From Chondrilla cf. caribensis (taxonomy: Eukaryota; Porifera; Demospongiae; Chondrillida; Chondrillidae), in contig OZ026560.1 in the NCBI GenBank assembly GCA_964020155.1, positions 617,501-681,500 on the forward strand: a stretch of 64,000 nt of DNA, read 5' to 3'. The position numbers and the translations under genes are program-made. Position 1 is the stretch's first letter; every line of letters begins with the position of its first letter. The notes under the pieces were generated by a model. That model was given only the letters and a program-made list of their open reading frames with translations. It had not been told where the DNA came from and made no database searches. Positions 13,952-26,794 of the stretch are shown here, in pieces.

Positions 13952-15269
13952 GAATTGAAGTTGTGAATTTTGTCATCTTTAACTTTTATACTTGTAATAT
14001 TTTTAATTAAATTATTTGAATCATATATATTGATTATATATATTCCTGATCTCCATATGTGGCATGTACCCTTAGTTATTCAAAGTAGTGCTATGAGGTT
14101 AGGTTCCGGTTATGCGTACGTGGGAAATATCAAGCACCTCTGAATGTAGCTAGGTATACAGACCACATAATAAAGATGTAGAGAGTTTCAGAATTTAGTC
14201 TCCAACAAAGGCTAGGTCTGGACCATATATCAGCTTGACATGCCCCTTCTACCATGAGCTAAATCAAAAGTGCTTAGTGTTGTATTCTCCTTAATATTCT
14301 CTCCCATACATTGGAAATATGTATATGGGTCCCGGAGAGTATAGGAGAAATAAATGCTAAGCACCTTCCTGCATAGCTCATGGGAGAGTGGGTGTGTCAA
14401 CCTGATATTTTTACCGGACCTAACTGGGGATGTGAACTAAATTCTCCATCTCAGTACGTGACCCATAATCTTAGCTACATTCAGAGGTGCTTAATATTTT
14501 TCAATGTATGGCAGAGAAAAGGAGAAATAAACACTAAGCACCTCCTCGCATAACTCATGGGAGAGGGCATGTCAACTTGATTATTTTTCCAGACTGAGCT
14601 GATGATATGATCTAAATTATAAAATAATCCTGATCTTTGTGCATGTTTTGCAACCCCATTTATTCAATGTGGTGTTATGGGGCCAAATTTCAGGAGCAAA
14701 TATTATACATGCATAATATTACTATTATATTGAGCAATACATACCATGAGTTGAAATGAAAATAATATTGCTAGCTGTTGCCAGCTTTGGTAAATATTGT
14801 TGCTAGCAGCAGCCCCTAAAAAATCCTTTTCAGCTAGTGAATTACATTCAAAACTTCTGCTATGATGACACCTAGCCGATCAACCATTCTCACAAATTTA
14901 CAAATCATAATACAGCACAGTTAAAAATTGTTCAAACATTACATAAGGGACCCACAAAACTTGTTCTTGTTATCAGATGTTCTTCTCATCAGGGTGTGCT
15001 TACCATATTATGTACACTACTAATTTAAAACAAACAAAAGTCAAAATTGCATTGTCCATGAACAGTACTTTGCCTTATGGGGTGATTGTCTAAACAAGTT
15101 TGTACTGTAATGACAACAACAATAACTACAGACAAAAGAGGATAATTCAACACACCCAAACTTCAACTATCCTAACACTCAAATATTGATTTTAATTGTG
15201 TCAATACCTTAATACATAAGGAAATTGAGCAGTGGCAGACGGCTAACACTAAGTACTAAGCACTAAGTC

Positions 15270-17635
15270 AACACATAAGTTAGTTCACGTCCCCAATTAG
15301 GTCTATCTGAAATATCAAGTTGACACACCCCCTTCCCCATGAACTATACAAAAAGTTGCTTAGCGTCTTTTTCTCCTATACTCTCCCATACATAGAAAAA
15401 GAATTAAGCACCTCCACTTGTAGCTGGGGTTATGGGTTAGCTATGGAGATTGGAATTGTTTCATAAGTTACTTCATGTTCCCTGCTAGGTCAAACGAAAA
15501 TATCAAGTTGACACGCCCCCTCCCCCATTAGCTATACAAAAAGGTGCTTAGCGTTTTTCCCTATACTCTCCCATACATAGAATAATCTTAAGCACCTCCC
15601 CTTGTAGCTGGGGTTACGGGTTAGCTATGGAGATAGGAATTGTTTCATAAGTTAGGTCACGACCTCTACTAGGTATGTCTGAAATATCACGTTGACATGC
15701 CCCTTCCCCATGAGCTATACAAAAAGGTGCTTAGCGTCTTTTTCCCCTATACTCTCACATACATAGAAAAAGAATAAAGCATCTCCACTTGTAGCTGGGA
15801 TTATGGGTTAGCTACGGAGATGGAAATTGTTTCATAAGTTAGTTCACATTCCCCACTAGGTCTGTCTGAAATATCAAGTTGACACGCCCCCTCCCCCATG
15901 AGCTATGCAAAAATGTGCTTAGTGTTTTATCCCCTATACTCTTCCATACATTGAAAATATACTAAGCACCTTCCAATGTAGCTGAAGTTACAGGCTACCT
16001 ATTGAAATGGGAATTATTTCATACGTTAGTTCACATCCCCCACTAGGTCTGTCTGAAATATCAAGTTGACACGCCCCCTTCCCCATGAGCTATACAAAAA
16101 GGTGCTTAGTGTTTTCTCTCCTATACTCTCCCATACATAGAAAAACTATTAAGCACCTCCACTTGTAGCTGGGGTTATGGGTTAGCTATGGAGATGGGAA
16201 TTGTCTCAAAAGTTAGCTCACGTCCCCATCTAGGTCTGTCTAAAATATCATGTTGACACGCCCCCTCTCCCATGAGCTATGCAAAAAGGTGCTTAGCATT
16301 TTCTCTCCTATACGTACTCTCACATATGTACATTGAAAATATATTAAGCACCTTCCAATGTACCTGGGGTTACGGGCCACCCATTGAGATGGGAATTGTT
16401 TCATAAGTTAGCTCACATCCCCATCTAGGTCTGTCTAAAATATTAAGCTGACACGCCCCCTCCCCCATGAGCTATGCAAAAAGGTGCTTAGTGTTTTCTT
16501 TTCTATACTCTCCCATACATTGAAAATATATTAAGCACCTTCCAATGTAGCTGGGGCTACGAGCCACCTATTGAGATGGGAATTGTTTCAGAAGTTAGCT
16601 CACATCCCCATCTACGTCTGTCTAAAATATTAAGCTGACACGCCCCCTCTCCCATGAGCTATGCAAAAAGGTGCTTAGCATTTTCTCTCCTATACTCTCC
16701 CATACATTGAAAAAATATTAAGCACCTTCTAATGTAGCTGGGGTTACAAGCCACCTATTGAGATGGGAATTGTTTCAGAAGTTAACTCACGTCCCTATCT
16801 AGGTATGTCTAAAATATCAAGTTGACACGCCCCCTCTCCCATGAGCTATGCAAAAAGGTGCTTAGTGTTTTCTTTTCTATACTCTCCCATACATTGAAAA
16901 TATATTAAGCACCTTCCAATGTAGCTGGGGCTACGAGCCACCTATTGAGATGGGAATTGTTTCAAAAGTTAGTTCACGTCCCCACCTAGGTTTGTCTAAA
17001 ATATCAAGTTGACACACCCCCTCTCCCATGAGCTATGCAAAAAGGTGCTTAGCGTTTTCTCTCCTATACTCTCCCATACATTGAAAAAATATTAAGCACC
17101 TTCCAATGTAGCTGGGGTTACAAGCCACCTATTGAGATGGGAATTGTTTCAGAAGTTAGCTCACGTTCCCACCTAGGTTTGTCTAAAATATAAAGTTGAC
17201 ACGCCCCCTCTCCCATGAGCTATGCAAAAAGGTGCTTAGTGTTTTTTCTCCTATACTCTCCCATACATTGAAATAATATTAAGCACCTTCCGATGTAGCT
17301 GGGGTTACGAGCCACCTATTGAGATGGTAATTGTTTCAGAAGTTAGTTCACGTCACCGACTAGTTTAGTCTAGAATGTTAAGTTGACACGCCCCCTTCCC
17401 CATGAGCTGTGCAAAAAGGTGCTTAGCATTTTCTCTCCTATACTCTCCCTTACATTGAAAATATATTAAGCACCTTCCAATGTAACTGGGGTTACGAGCC
17501 ACCTATTGAGATAGGAATTGTTTGAGAGGTTAGCTCACGTCCCCATCTAGGTCTGTGTAAAATATCAAGTTGACATGCCCCCTCTCCCATGAGCTATGCA
17601 AAAAGGTGCTTAGCATTTTCTCTCCAATACGTAGG
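15270..17635 (+). repeat. 187-bp satellite array, forward (about 12-13 units)
   Basis: Exact 187-bp spacing between successive TTAAGCACC landmarks at 16531, 16718, 16905, 17092 and 17279. The first three units are the diverged 'gttagctatggagat' subfamily, then the 'cacctattgagatggga' subfamily takes over. It ends abruptly within the spacer of the GGTGCTTA...TAAGCACC inverted pair at ~17635. Confidence 0.95.
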
Positions 17636-18340
17636 ATCAATTACTGCTAAGTACCTTCTTGCATAGCACATGGGAGAGGGGGTGTGTCAATATGATACTT
17701 TATAAGAACCTAGCTGTGGATCTATACTAACTTATGAAAGAATTTTCATCTCCGCAGGTGGTCCCTAACCCTAGCTACATCTGGAGGTGTGATTTTTCAA
17801 TATATGGGAAGGCATAGGATCAAATAATGCTAAGCACCTTTTTGCGTAGCTCATGGGAGAGGGGGCATGTCAACATGATATTATTTTTATGAGAACCTAG
17901 CTGTGGACCTATACTAACTTATGAAATATTCATCTTTGTAGGTGGTCAATAACTCTAGCTACATCCAAAGGTGTTTAATGATTTTATAATGTATGTGAAG
18001 GTATAGTGGCGTGTTGGCTTGATATTTTAGACAGAACTAGCTGGGGACGTGAGCTAACTTCTGAAACAATTCCCATCTCAATAGGTGGCCCATAACCCCA
18101 GCTACAACGGAAGGTGCTTAATATTTTTTCATTGTATGCATGGGAGAGTACATATAGGAGAGACAATGCTAAGCACCTTTTTGCATAACCCATGGGGAAG
18201 GGGGTGTGTCAACTTCATATTTTAGACTGACTAAGCTGGGATGTGAACCAATTTCTGAAACATATTCCATCTCAATAGGTGGCCTGCAACCCCAGCTATA
18301 TTCGGAGGTGTTTAATTTTTATCAATGCATGGTACGTATG
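17636..18340 (-). repeat. 187-bp satellite family, reverse orientation (left part of an inverted block)
   Basis: Units now read in reverse: 'ctaagcacctttttgcgtag', 'catgggagagggggcatgtc', 'cctagctgtggacctatact', 'ggtgtttaatgattttataatg'. The first two belong to a distinct subfamily with 'ggaaggcataggatcaa' in the spacer. That subfamily reappears on the far side of the 360-bp array (26320-26780). Confidence 0.88.
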
Positions 18341-21300
18341 TGCCATATGGACACCTGGGAAAAATTTTCATTGGCAACAAAACCGATCAGTTTTGTTATC
18401 ACAAGGACCGTATTAGTTCCAGGAGTGTGTCCGTACATTCGTATTAGATCTATGATGCATTATGTGCACACAGGAGAGCTCGTGGTGACAAGCATAAAAA
18501 TTGACATTTTTGTGCTTGTCACCACGAGGCCTATAGCACACTCAGGAGGGTTTGTATGCATCCCAAATTGTGTTGTTGAGTTTGGCACGGACACTGGGCA
18601 GCCCTTGGTGACCAGCAACGTGGTGTCAAATCACCTGAGTGATCACCACAAGGCGTATTACATTTATATTGAAATGTACATACAAATGTATAATGCTATG
18701 TGCCATATGGACACCAGGCTGAATTTTCATCATTAACAAAACCTATCATTTTTGCTATCAAAAGGACCGTATTAATTCCCTGAGTGTGTCCGTGCATTCA
18801 TATTAGATCTATGATGCATTATGTGCACACAGGAGAGCTCGTGGTGACAAGCATAAAAATTGACATTTTTTTGCTTGTCACCACGAGGCCTATAGCACAC
18901 TCAGGAGGGTTTGTATGCATCCCAAATTGTGTTGGCGAGTTTGGCACGGACACTGGGCACCTCTTGGTGACCAGCAACGTGGTGTCAAATCACCTGAGTG
19001 ATCACCACAAGGCGTATTACACTTATATTGAAATGTACATACAAATGTATAATGCTATGTGCCATATGGACACCAGACAGAATTTTCATCATTAACAAAA
19101 CCTATCATTTTTGTTATCAAAAGGATCGTATTAGTTCCAGGAGTGTGTCCGTGCATTCATATAAGATCTCTGATGCATTATGTGCACACAGGAGAGCTCG
19201 TGGTGACAAGCATAAAAATTGACATTTTTGTGCTTGTCACCACGAGGCCTATAGCACACTCAGGAGGGTTTGTATGCATCCCAAATTGTGTTGGCGAGTT
19301 TGGCACGGACACTGGGCATCCCTTGGTGATCAGCAACATGGTGTCAAATCACCTGAGTGATCACCACAAGGCGTAATACACTTATATTGAAATGTACATA
19401 CAAATGTATAATGCTATGTGCCATATGGACACCAGGCTGAATTTTCATCATTAACAAAACCTATCATTTTTGTTATGAAAATGACCGTATTAGTTCCAGG
19501 AGTGTGTCCATGCGTTCATATAAGATCTATGATGCATTATGTGCACACAGGAGAGCTCGTGGTGACAAGCATAAAAATTGACATTTTTGTGCTTGTCACC
19601 ACGAGGCCTATAGCACACTCAGGAGGGTTTGTATGCATCCCAAATTGTGTTGGTGAGTTTGGCACGGACACTGGGCAGCCCTTGGTGACCAGCAACGTGG
19701 TGTCAAATCACCTGAGTGATCACCACTAGGCGTATTACACTTATATTGAAATGTACATACAAATGTATAATGCTATGTGCCATATGGACACCAGGCAGAA
19801 TTTTCGTCAGCAACAAAACCTATCATTTTTGTCATCAAAAGAACCGTATTAGTTCCAGGAGTGTGTCCGTGCATTCGTATTAGATCTATGATGCATTATG
19901 TGCACACAGGAGAGCTCGTGGTGACAAGCATAAAAATTGACAATTTTTGTGCTTGTCACCACGAGGCCTATAGCACACTCAGGAGGGTTTGTATGCATCC
20001 CAAATTGTGTTGGTGAGTTTGGCACAGACACTGGGCATTCCTTGGTGACCAGCAATGTGGTGTCAAATCACCTGAGTGATCACCACAAGGCGTATTACAC
20101 TTATATTGAAATGTACATACAAATGTATAATGCTATGTGCCATATGGACACCAGGCAGAATTTTTCATCATCAAGAAAACCTATCATTTTTGTTATCAAA
20201 AGGACCGTATTAGTTCCAGGAGTGTGTCCGTGCATTCATATTAGATGTATGATGCATTATGTGCACACAGGAGAGCTCGTGGTGACAAGCATAAAAATTG
20301 ACATTTTTGTGCTTGTCACCACGAGGCCTATAGCACACTCAGGAGGGTTTGTATGCATCCCAAATTGTGTTGGTGAGTTTGGCACGGACACTGGGCATCC
20401 CTTGGTGACCAGCAACGTGGTGTCAAATCACCTGAGTGATCACCACAAGGCGTATTACACTTATATTGAAATGTACATACAAATGTATAATGCTATGTGC
20501 CATATGGACACCAGGCAGAATTTTCATCATCAACAAAACCTATCATTTTTGTCATCAAAAGGACCGTATTAGTTCCAGGAGTGTGTCCGTGCATTCGTAT
20601 TAGATCTATGATGCATTATGTGCACACAGGAGAGCTCGTGGTGACAAGCATAAAAATTGACAATTTTTGTGCTTGTCACCACGAGGCCTATAGCACACTC
20701 AGGAGGGTTTGTATGCATCCCAAATTGTGTTGATGAGTTTGGCACGGACACTGGGCAGCCCTTGGTGACCAGCAACATGGTGTCAAATCACCTGAGTGAT
20801 CACCACAAGGCGTATTACACTTATATTGAAATGTACATACAAATGTATAATGCTATGTGCCATATGGACACCTGAGAGAATTTTTCATCATCAAGAAAAC
20901 CTATCATTTTTGTTATCAAAGGACCGTGTTAGTTCCAGGAGTGTGTCCGTACATTCGTATTAGATGTATGATGCATTATGTGCACACAGGAGAGCTCGTG
21001 GTGACAAGCATAAAAATTGACAATTTTTGTGCTTGTCACCACGAGGCCTATAGCACACTAAGGAGGGTTTGTATGCATCCCAAATTGTGTTGGTGAGTTT
21101 GGCACAGACACTGGGCATTCCTTGGTGACCAGCAATGTGGTGTCAAATCACCTGAGTGATCACCACAAGGCGTATTACACTTATATTGAAATGTACATAC
21201 AAATGTATAATGCTATGTGCCATATGGACACCAGGCAGAATTTTTCATCATCAAGAAAACCTATCATTTTTGTTATCAAAAGGACCGTATTAGTTCCAGG

Positions 21301-24300
21301 AGTGTGTCCGTGCATTCATATTAGATGTATGATGCATTATGTGCACACAGGAGAGCTCGTGGTGACAAGCATAGAAATTGACATTTTTGTGCTTGTCACC
21401 ACGAGGCCTATAGCACACTCAGGAGGGTTTGTATGCATCCCAAATTGTGTTGGTGAGTTTGGCACGGACACTGGGCATCCCTTGGTGACCAGCAACGTGG
21501 TGTCAAATCACCTGAGTGATCACCACAAGGCGTATTACACTTATATTGAAATGTACATACAAATGTATAATGCTATGTGCCATATGGACACCAGGCAGAA
21601 TTTTCATCATCAACAAAACCTATCATTTTTGTCATCAAAAGGACCGTATTAGTTCCAGGAGTGTGTCCGTGCATTCGTATTAGATCTATGATGCATTATG
21701 TGCACACAGGAGAGCTCGTGGTGACAAGCATAAAAATTGACAATTTTTGTGCTTGTCACCACGAGGCCTATAGCACATTCAGGAGGGTTTGTATGCATCC
21801 CAAATTGTGTTGATGAGTTTGGCACGGACACTGGGCAGCCCTTGGTGACCAGCAACGTGGTGTCAAATCACCTGAGTGATCACCACAAGGCGTATTACAC
21901 TTATATTGAAATGTACATACAAATGTATAATGCTATGTGCCATATGGACACCAGGCAGAATTTTCATCATCAACAAAACCTATCATTTTTGTCATCAAAA
22001 GGACCGTATTAGTTCCAGGAGTGTGTCCGTGCATTCGTATTAGATCTATGATGCATTATGTGCACACAGGAGAGCTCGTGGTGACAAGCATAAAAATTGA
22101 CAATTTTTGTGCTTGTCACCACGAGGCCTATAGCACATTCAGGAGGGTTTGTATGCATCCCAAATTGTGTTGGTGAGTTTGGCACGGACACTGGGCAGCC
22201 CTTGGTGACCAGCAACATGGTGTCAAATCACCTGAGTGATCACCACAAGGCGTATTACACTTATATTGAAATGTACATACAAATGTATAATGCTATGTGC
22301 CATATGGACACCAGGCTGAAGTTTTCATCATCAAGAAAACCTATCATTTTTGTTATGAAAATGACCGTATTAGTTCCAGGAGTGTGTCCGTGCATTCGTA
22401 TTAGATGTATGATGCATTATGTGCACACAGGAGAGCTCGTGGTGACAAGCATAAAAATTGACATTTTTGTGCTTGTCACCACGAGGCCTATAGCACACTC
22501 AGGAGGGTTTGTATGCATCCCAAATTGTGTTGGTGAGTTTGGCACGGACACTGGGCAGCCCTTGGTGATCAGCAACATGGTGTCAAATCACCTGAGTGAT
22601 CACCACAAGGCGTATTACACTTATATTGAAATGTACATACAAATGTATAATGCTATGTGCCATATGGACACCAGGCTGAAGTTTTCATCATCAAGAAAAC
22701 CTATCATTTTTGTTATGAAAAGGACCGTATTAGTTCCAGGAGTGTGTCCGTGCATTCGTATTAGATCTGTGATGCATTATGTGCACACAGGAGAGCTCGT
22801 GGTGACAAGCATAAAAATTGACAATTTTTTTGCTTGTCACCACGAGGCCTATAGCACACTCAGGAGGGTTTGTATGCATCCCAAATTGTGTGGTGAGTTT
22901 GGCACGGACACTAGGCAGCTCTTGGTGACCAGCAACGTGGTGTCAAATCACCTGAGTGATCACCACAAGCCGTATTACACTTATATTGAAATGTACATAA
23001 AAATGTATAATGCTATGTGCCATATGGACACCAGACAGAATTTTCATCATCAACAAAACCTATCATTTTTGTCATCAAAAGAACCGTATTAGTTCCAGGA
23101 GTGTGTCTGTGCATTCATATAAGATCTATGATGCATTATGTGCACACAGGAGAGCTCGTGGTGACAAGCATAAAAATTGACATTTTTTTGCTTGTCACCA
23201 CGAGGCCTATAGCACACTCAGGAGGGTTTGTATGCATCCCAAATTGTGTTGGTGAGTTTGGCACGGACACTGGGCAGCCCTTGGTGACCAGCAACATGGT
23301 GTCAAATCACCTGAGTGATCACCACAAGGCGTATTACACTTATATTGAAATGTACATACAAATGTATAATGCTATGTGCCATATGGACACCAGACAGAAT
23401 TTTCATCATTAACAAAACCTATCATTTTTGTTATGAAAATGACCGTATTAGTTCCAGGAGTGTGTTCGTGCATTCATATAAGATCTATGATGCATTATGT
23501 GCACACAGGAGAGCTCGTGGTGACAAGCATAAAAATTGACATTTTTGTGCTTGTCACCACGAGGCCTATAGCACACTCAGGAGGGTTTGTATGCATCCCA
23601 AATTGTGTTGGTGAGTTTGGCACGGACACTGGGCAGCCCTTGGTGACCAGCAACGTGGTGTCAAATCACCTGAGTGATCACCACAAGGCGTAATACACTT
23701 ATATTGAAATGTACATACAAATGTATAATGCTATGTGCCATATGGACACCTGAGACAATTTTTCATCATCAAGAAAACCTATCATTTTTGTTATCAAAAG
23801 GACCGTATTAGTTCCAGGAGTGTGTCCGTGCATTTGTATTAGATCTATGATGCATTATGTGCACACAGGAGAGCTCGTGGTGACAAGCATAAAAATTGAC
23901 ATTTTTGTGCTTGTCACCACGAGGCCTATAGCACACTCAGGAGGGTTTGTATGCATCCCAAATTGTGTTGGTGAGTTTGGCACAGACACTGGGCAGCCCT
24001 TGGTGACCAGCAACGTGGTGTCAAACCACCTGAGTGATCACCACAAGGCGTATTACACTTATATTGAAATGTACATACAAATGTATAATGCTATGTGCCA
24101 TATGGACACCAGGCTGAATTTTCATCATTAACAAAACCTATCATTTTTGTTATGAAAATGACCGTATTAGTTCCAGGAGTGTGTCCATGCGTTCATATAA
24201 GATCTATGATGCATTATGTGCACACAGGAGAGCTCGTGGTGACAAGCATAAAAATTGACATTTTTGTGCTTGTCACCACGAGGCCTATAGCACACTCAGG

Positions 24301-26182
24301 AGGGTTTGTATGCATCCCAAATTGTGTTGGCGAGTTTGGCACGGACACTGGGCAGCCCTTGGTGACCAGCAACGTGGTGTCAAATCACCTGAGTGATCAC
24401 CACTAGGCGTATTACACTTATATTGAAATGTACATACAAATGTATAATGCTATGTGCCATATGGACACCTGAGACAATTTTTCATCATCAACAAAACCTA
24501 TCATTTTTGTTATCAAAAGGACCGTATTAGTTCCAGGAGTGTGTCCGTGCATTCGTATTAGATGTATGATGCATTATGTGCACACAGGAGAGCTCGTGGT
24601 GACAAGCATAAAAATTGACATTTTTTTGCTTGTCACCACGAGGCCTATAGCACACTCAGGAGGGTTTGTATGCATCCCAAATTGTGTTGGTGAGTTTGGC
24701 ACAGACACTGGGCAGCCCTTGGTGACCAGCAACGTGGTGTCAAATCACCTGAGTGATCACCACTAGGCGTATTACACTTATATTAAAATGTACATACAAA
24801 TGTGTATAATGCTATGTGCCATATGGACACCAGGCAGAATTTTCATCATCAACAAAACCTATCATTTTTGTTATGAAAAGGACCGTATTAGTTCCAGGAG
24901 TGTGTCCGTGCATTCGTATTAGATCTATGATGCATTATGTGCACACAGGAGAGCTCGTGGTGACAAGCATAAAAATTGACAATTTTTTTGCTTGTCACCA
25001 CGAGGCCTATAGCACACTCAGGAGGGTTTGTATGCATCCCAAATTGTGTTGGCGAGTTTGGCACGGACACTGGGCATCCCTTGGTGACCAGCAACATGGT
25101 GTCAAATCACCTGAGTGATCACCACAAGGCGTATTACACTTATATTGAAATGTACATACAAATGTATAATGCTATGTGCCATATGGACACCAGGCAGAAT
25201 TTTCATCATCAACAAAACCTATCATTTTTGTTATGAAAAGGACCGTATTAGTTCCAGGAGTGTGTCCGTGCATTCGTATTAGATGTATGATGCATTATGT
25301 GCACACAGGAGAGCTCGTGGTGACAAGCATAAAAATTGACATTTTTGTGCTTGTCACCACGAGGCCTATAGCACACTCAGGAGGGTTTGTATGCATCCCA
25401 AATTGTGTTGGCGAGTTTGGCACGGACACTAGGCAGCTCTTGGTGACCAGCAACGTGGTGTCAAATCACCTGAGTGATCACCACAAGGCGTATTACACTT
25501 ATATTGAAATGTACATACAAATGTATAATGCTATGTGCCATATGGACACCTGAGACAATTTTTCATCATCAACAAAACCTATCATTTTTGTTATGAAAAT
25601 GACCGTATTAGTTCCAGGAGTGTATCCGTGCATTCGTATTAGATCTGTGATGCATTATGTGCACACAGGAGAGCTCGTGGTGACAAGCATAAAAATTGAC
25701 ATTTTTGTGCTTGTCACCACGAGGCCTATAGCACACTCAGGAGGGTTTGTATGCATCCCAAATTGTGTTGGTGAGTTTGGCACGGACACTGGGCATCCCT
25801 TGGTGACCAGCAACGTGGTGTCAAATCACCTGAGTGATCACCACAAGGCGTATTACACTTATATTAAAATGTACATACAAATGTATAATGCTATGTGCCA
25901 TATGGACATCTGAGAGAATTTTTCATCATTAACAAAACCTATCATTTTTGTTATTAAAAGGACCGTATTAGTTCCAGGAGTGTATCCGTGCATTCGTATT
26001 AGATCTATGATGCATTATGTGCACTCAGGAGGGCTTGTATGCATCCCAAATTGTGTTGGTGAGTTTGGCACGGACACTGGGCAGCCCTTGGTGACCAGCA
26101 ACGTGGTGTCAAATCACCTGAGTGATCACCACAAGGCATATTACACTTATATTGGAATTGGAATGTACATACAAATATAGTA
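18340..26182 (+). repeat. 360-bp palindrome-cored satellite array, forward (about 22 units)
   Basis: Landmarks such as 'tgtgccatatggacacc' recur at 359-361 bp. Each intact unit holds a ~50-bp palindrome: left arm CTCGTGGTGACAAGCA plus TAAAAAT, loop TGAC, then ATTTTTG plus TGCTTGTCACCACGAG. Units with an extra A in the loop ('gacaatttttg') are 360 bp and extend the stem by one pair. Higher-order copying is visible: 19777-20860 and 20860-21940 are almost the same three-unit block. Because 360 is divisible by three, open frames run through several units (longest 22097-23092, 331 codons). Frame breaks and lack of introns or a stable start argue against a gene. The last unit (25920-26182) has lost its hairpin. 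Confidence 0.96.
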
Positions 26183-26794
26183 TTGAGACCAAACAGTGCA
26201 TGTCTATCTCTACTTTTATTTCATCAGCTAAATGTAAATGTAAATGTAAATTTTATTAATAATTAACTTTAATATCCAGTGATGTACTTTTAACTTGTAT
26301 TTTATTTTAAGAGTACAGTGCTAAGCACCTTTTTGCGTACCTCATGGGAGAGGGACCCTAACTACATTCAGAGGTGCTTAATATTATTCAATGTATGGGA
26401 AGGCATAAGATCAAATAATGCTAAGCACCTTTTTACGTAGCTCATGGGAGAGGGGGCGTGTTAACAAGATATTTTATGAGGGCCTAGCTGTGGACCTACG
26501 TATACTAACTTATGAAACAATTTTCATCTCCGTATGTGGTCCCAAACCCCTATCTACATCCAGAGGTGCTTAATGATTTTTTAATGTATGGGAAGGCATA
26601 GGATTAAACAATGCTAAGCACCTTTTTGCTTAGCTCATGGTTGAGAGGACGTGTAAAGATATTTTATGAGAACCTAGCTGTGGACCTATACTAACGTATG
26701 AAACAAGTTTCATCTCTGTAGGTGGTCCCTAACCCTAACTACATCCGGAGGTGCTTAATACTATTTATTATTATTATTCAATGTATGGGAAGGC
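26183..26794 (-). repeat. Reverse 187-family units closing the inverted block
   Basis: After a short AT-rich stretch (26183-26310, with ATGTAA repeats) come two to three reverse units with 'ggaaggcataggatcaa'-type spacer and 'cctagctgtggacctacg', plus an (ATT) tract at ~26765-26778. The orientation flips back within the spacer at ~26795 ('aggcatacttacgttgaaaa'). Confidence 0.87.
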
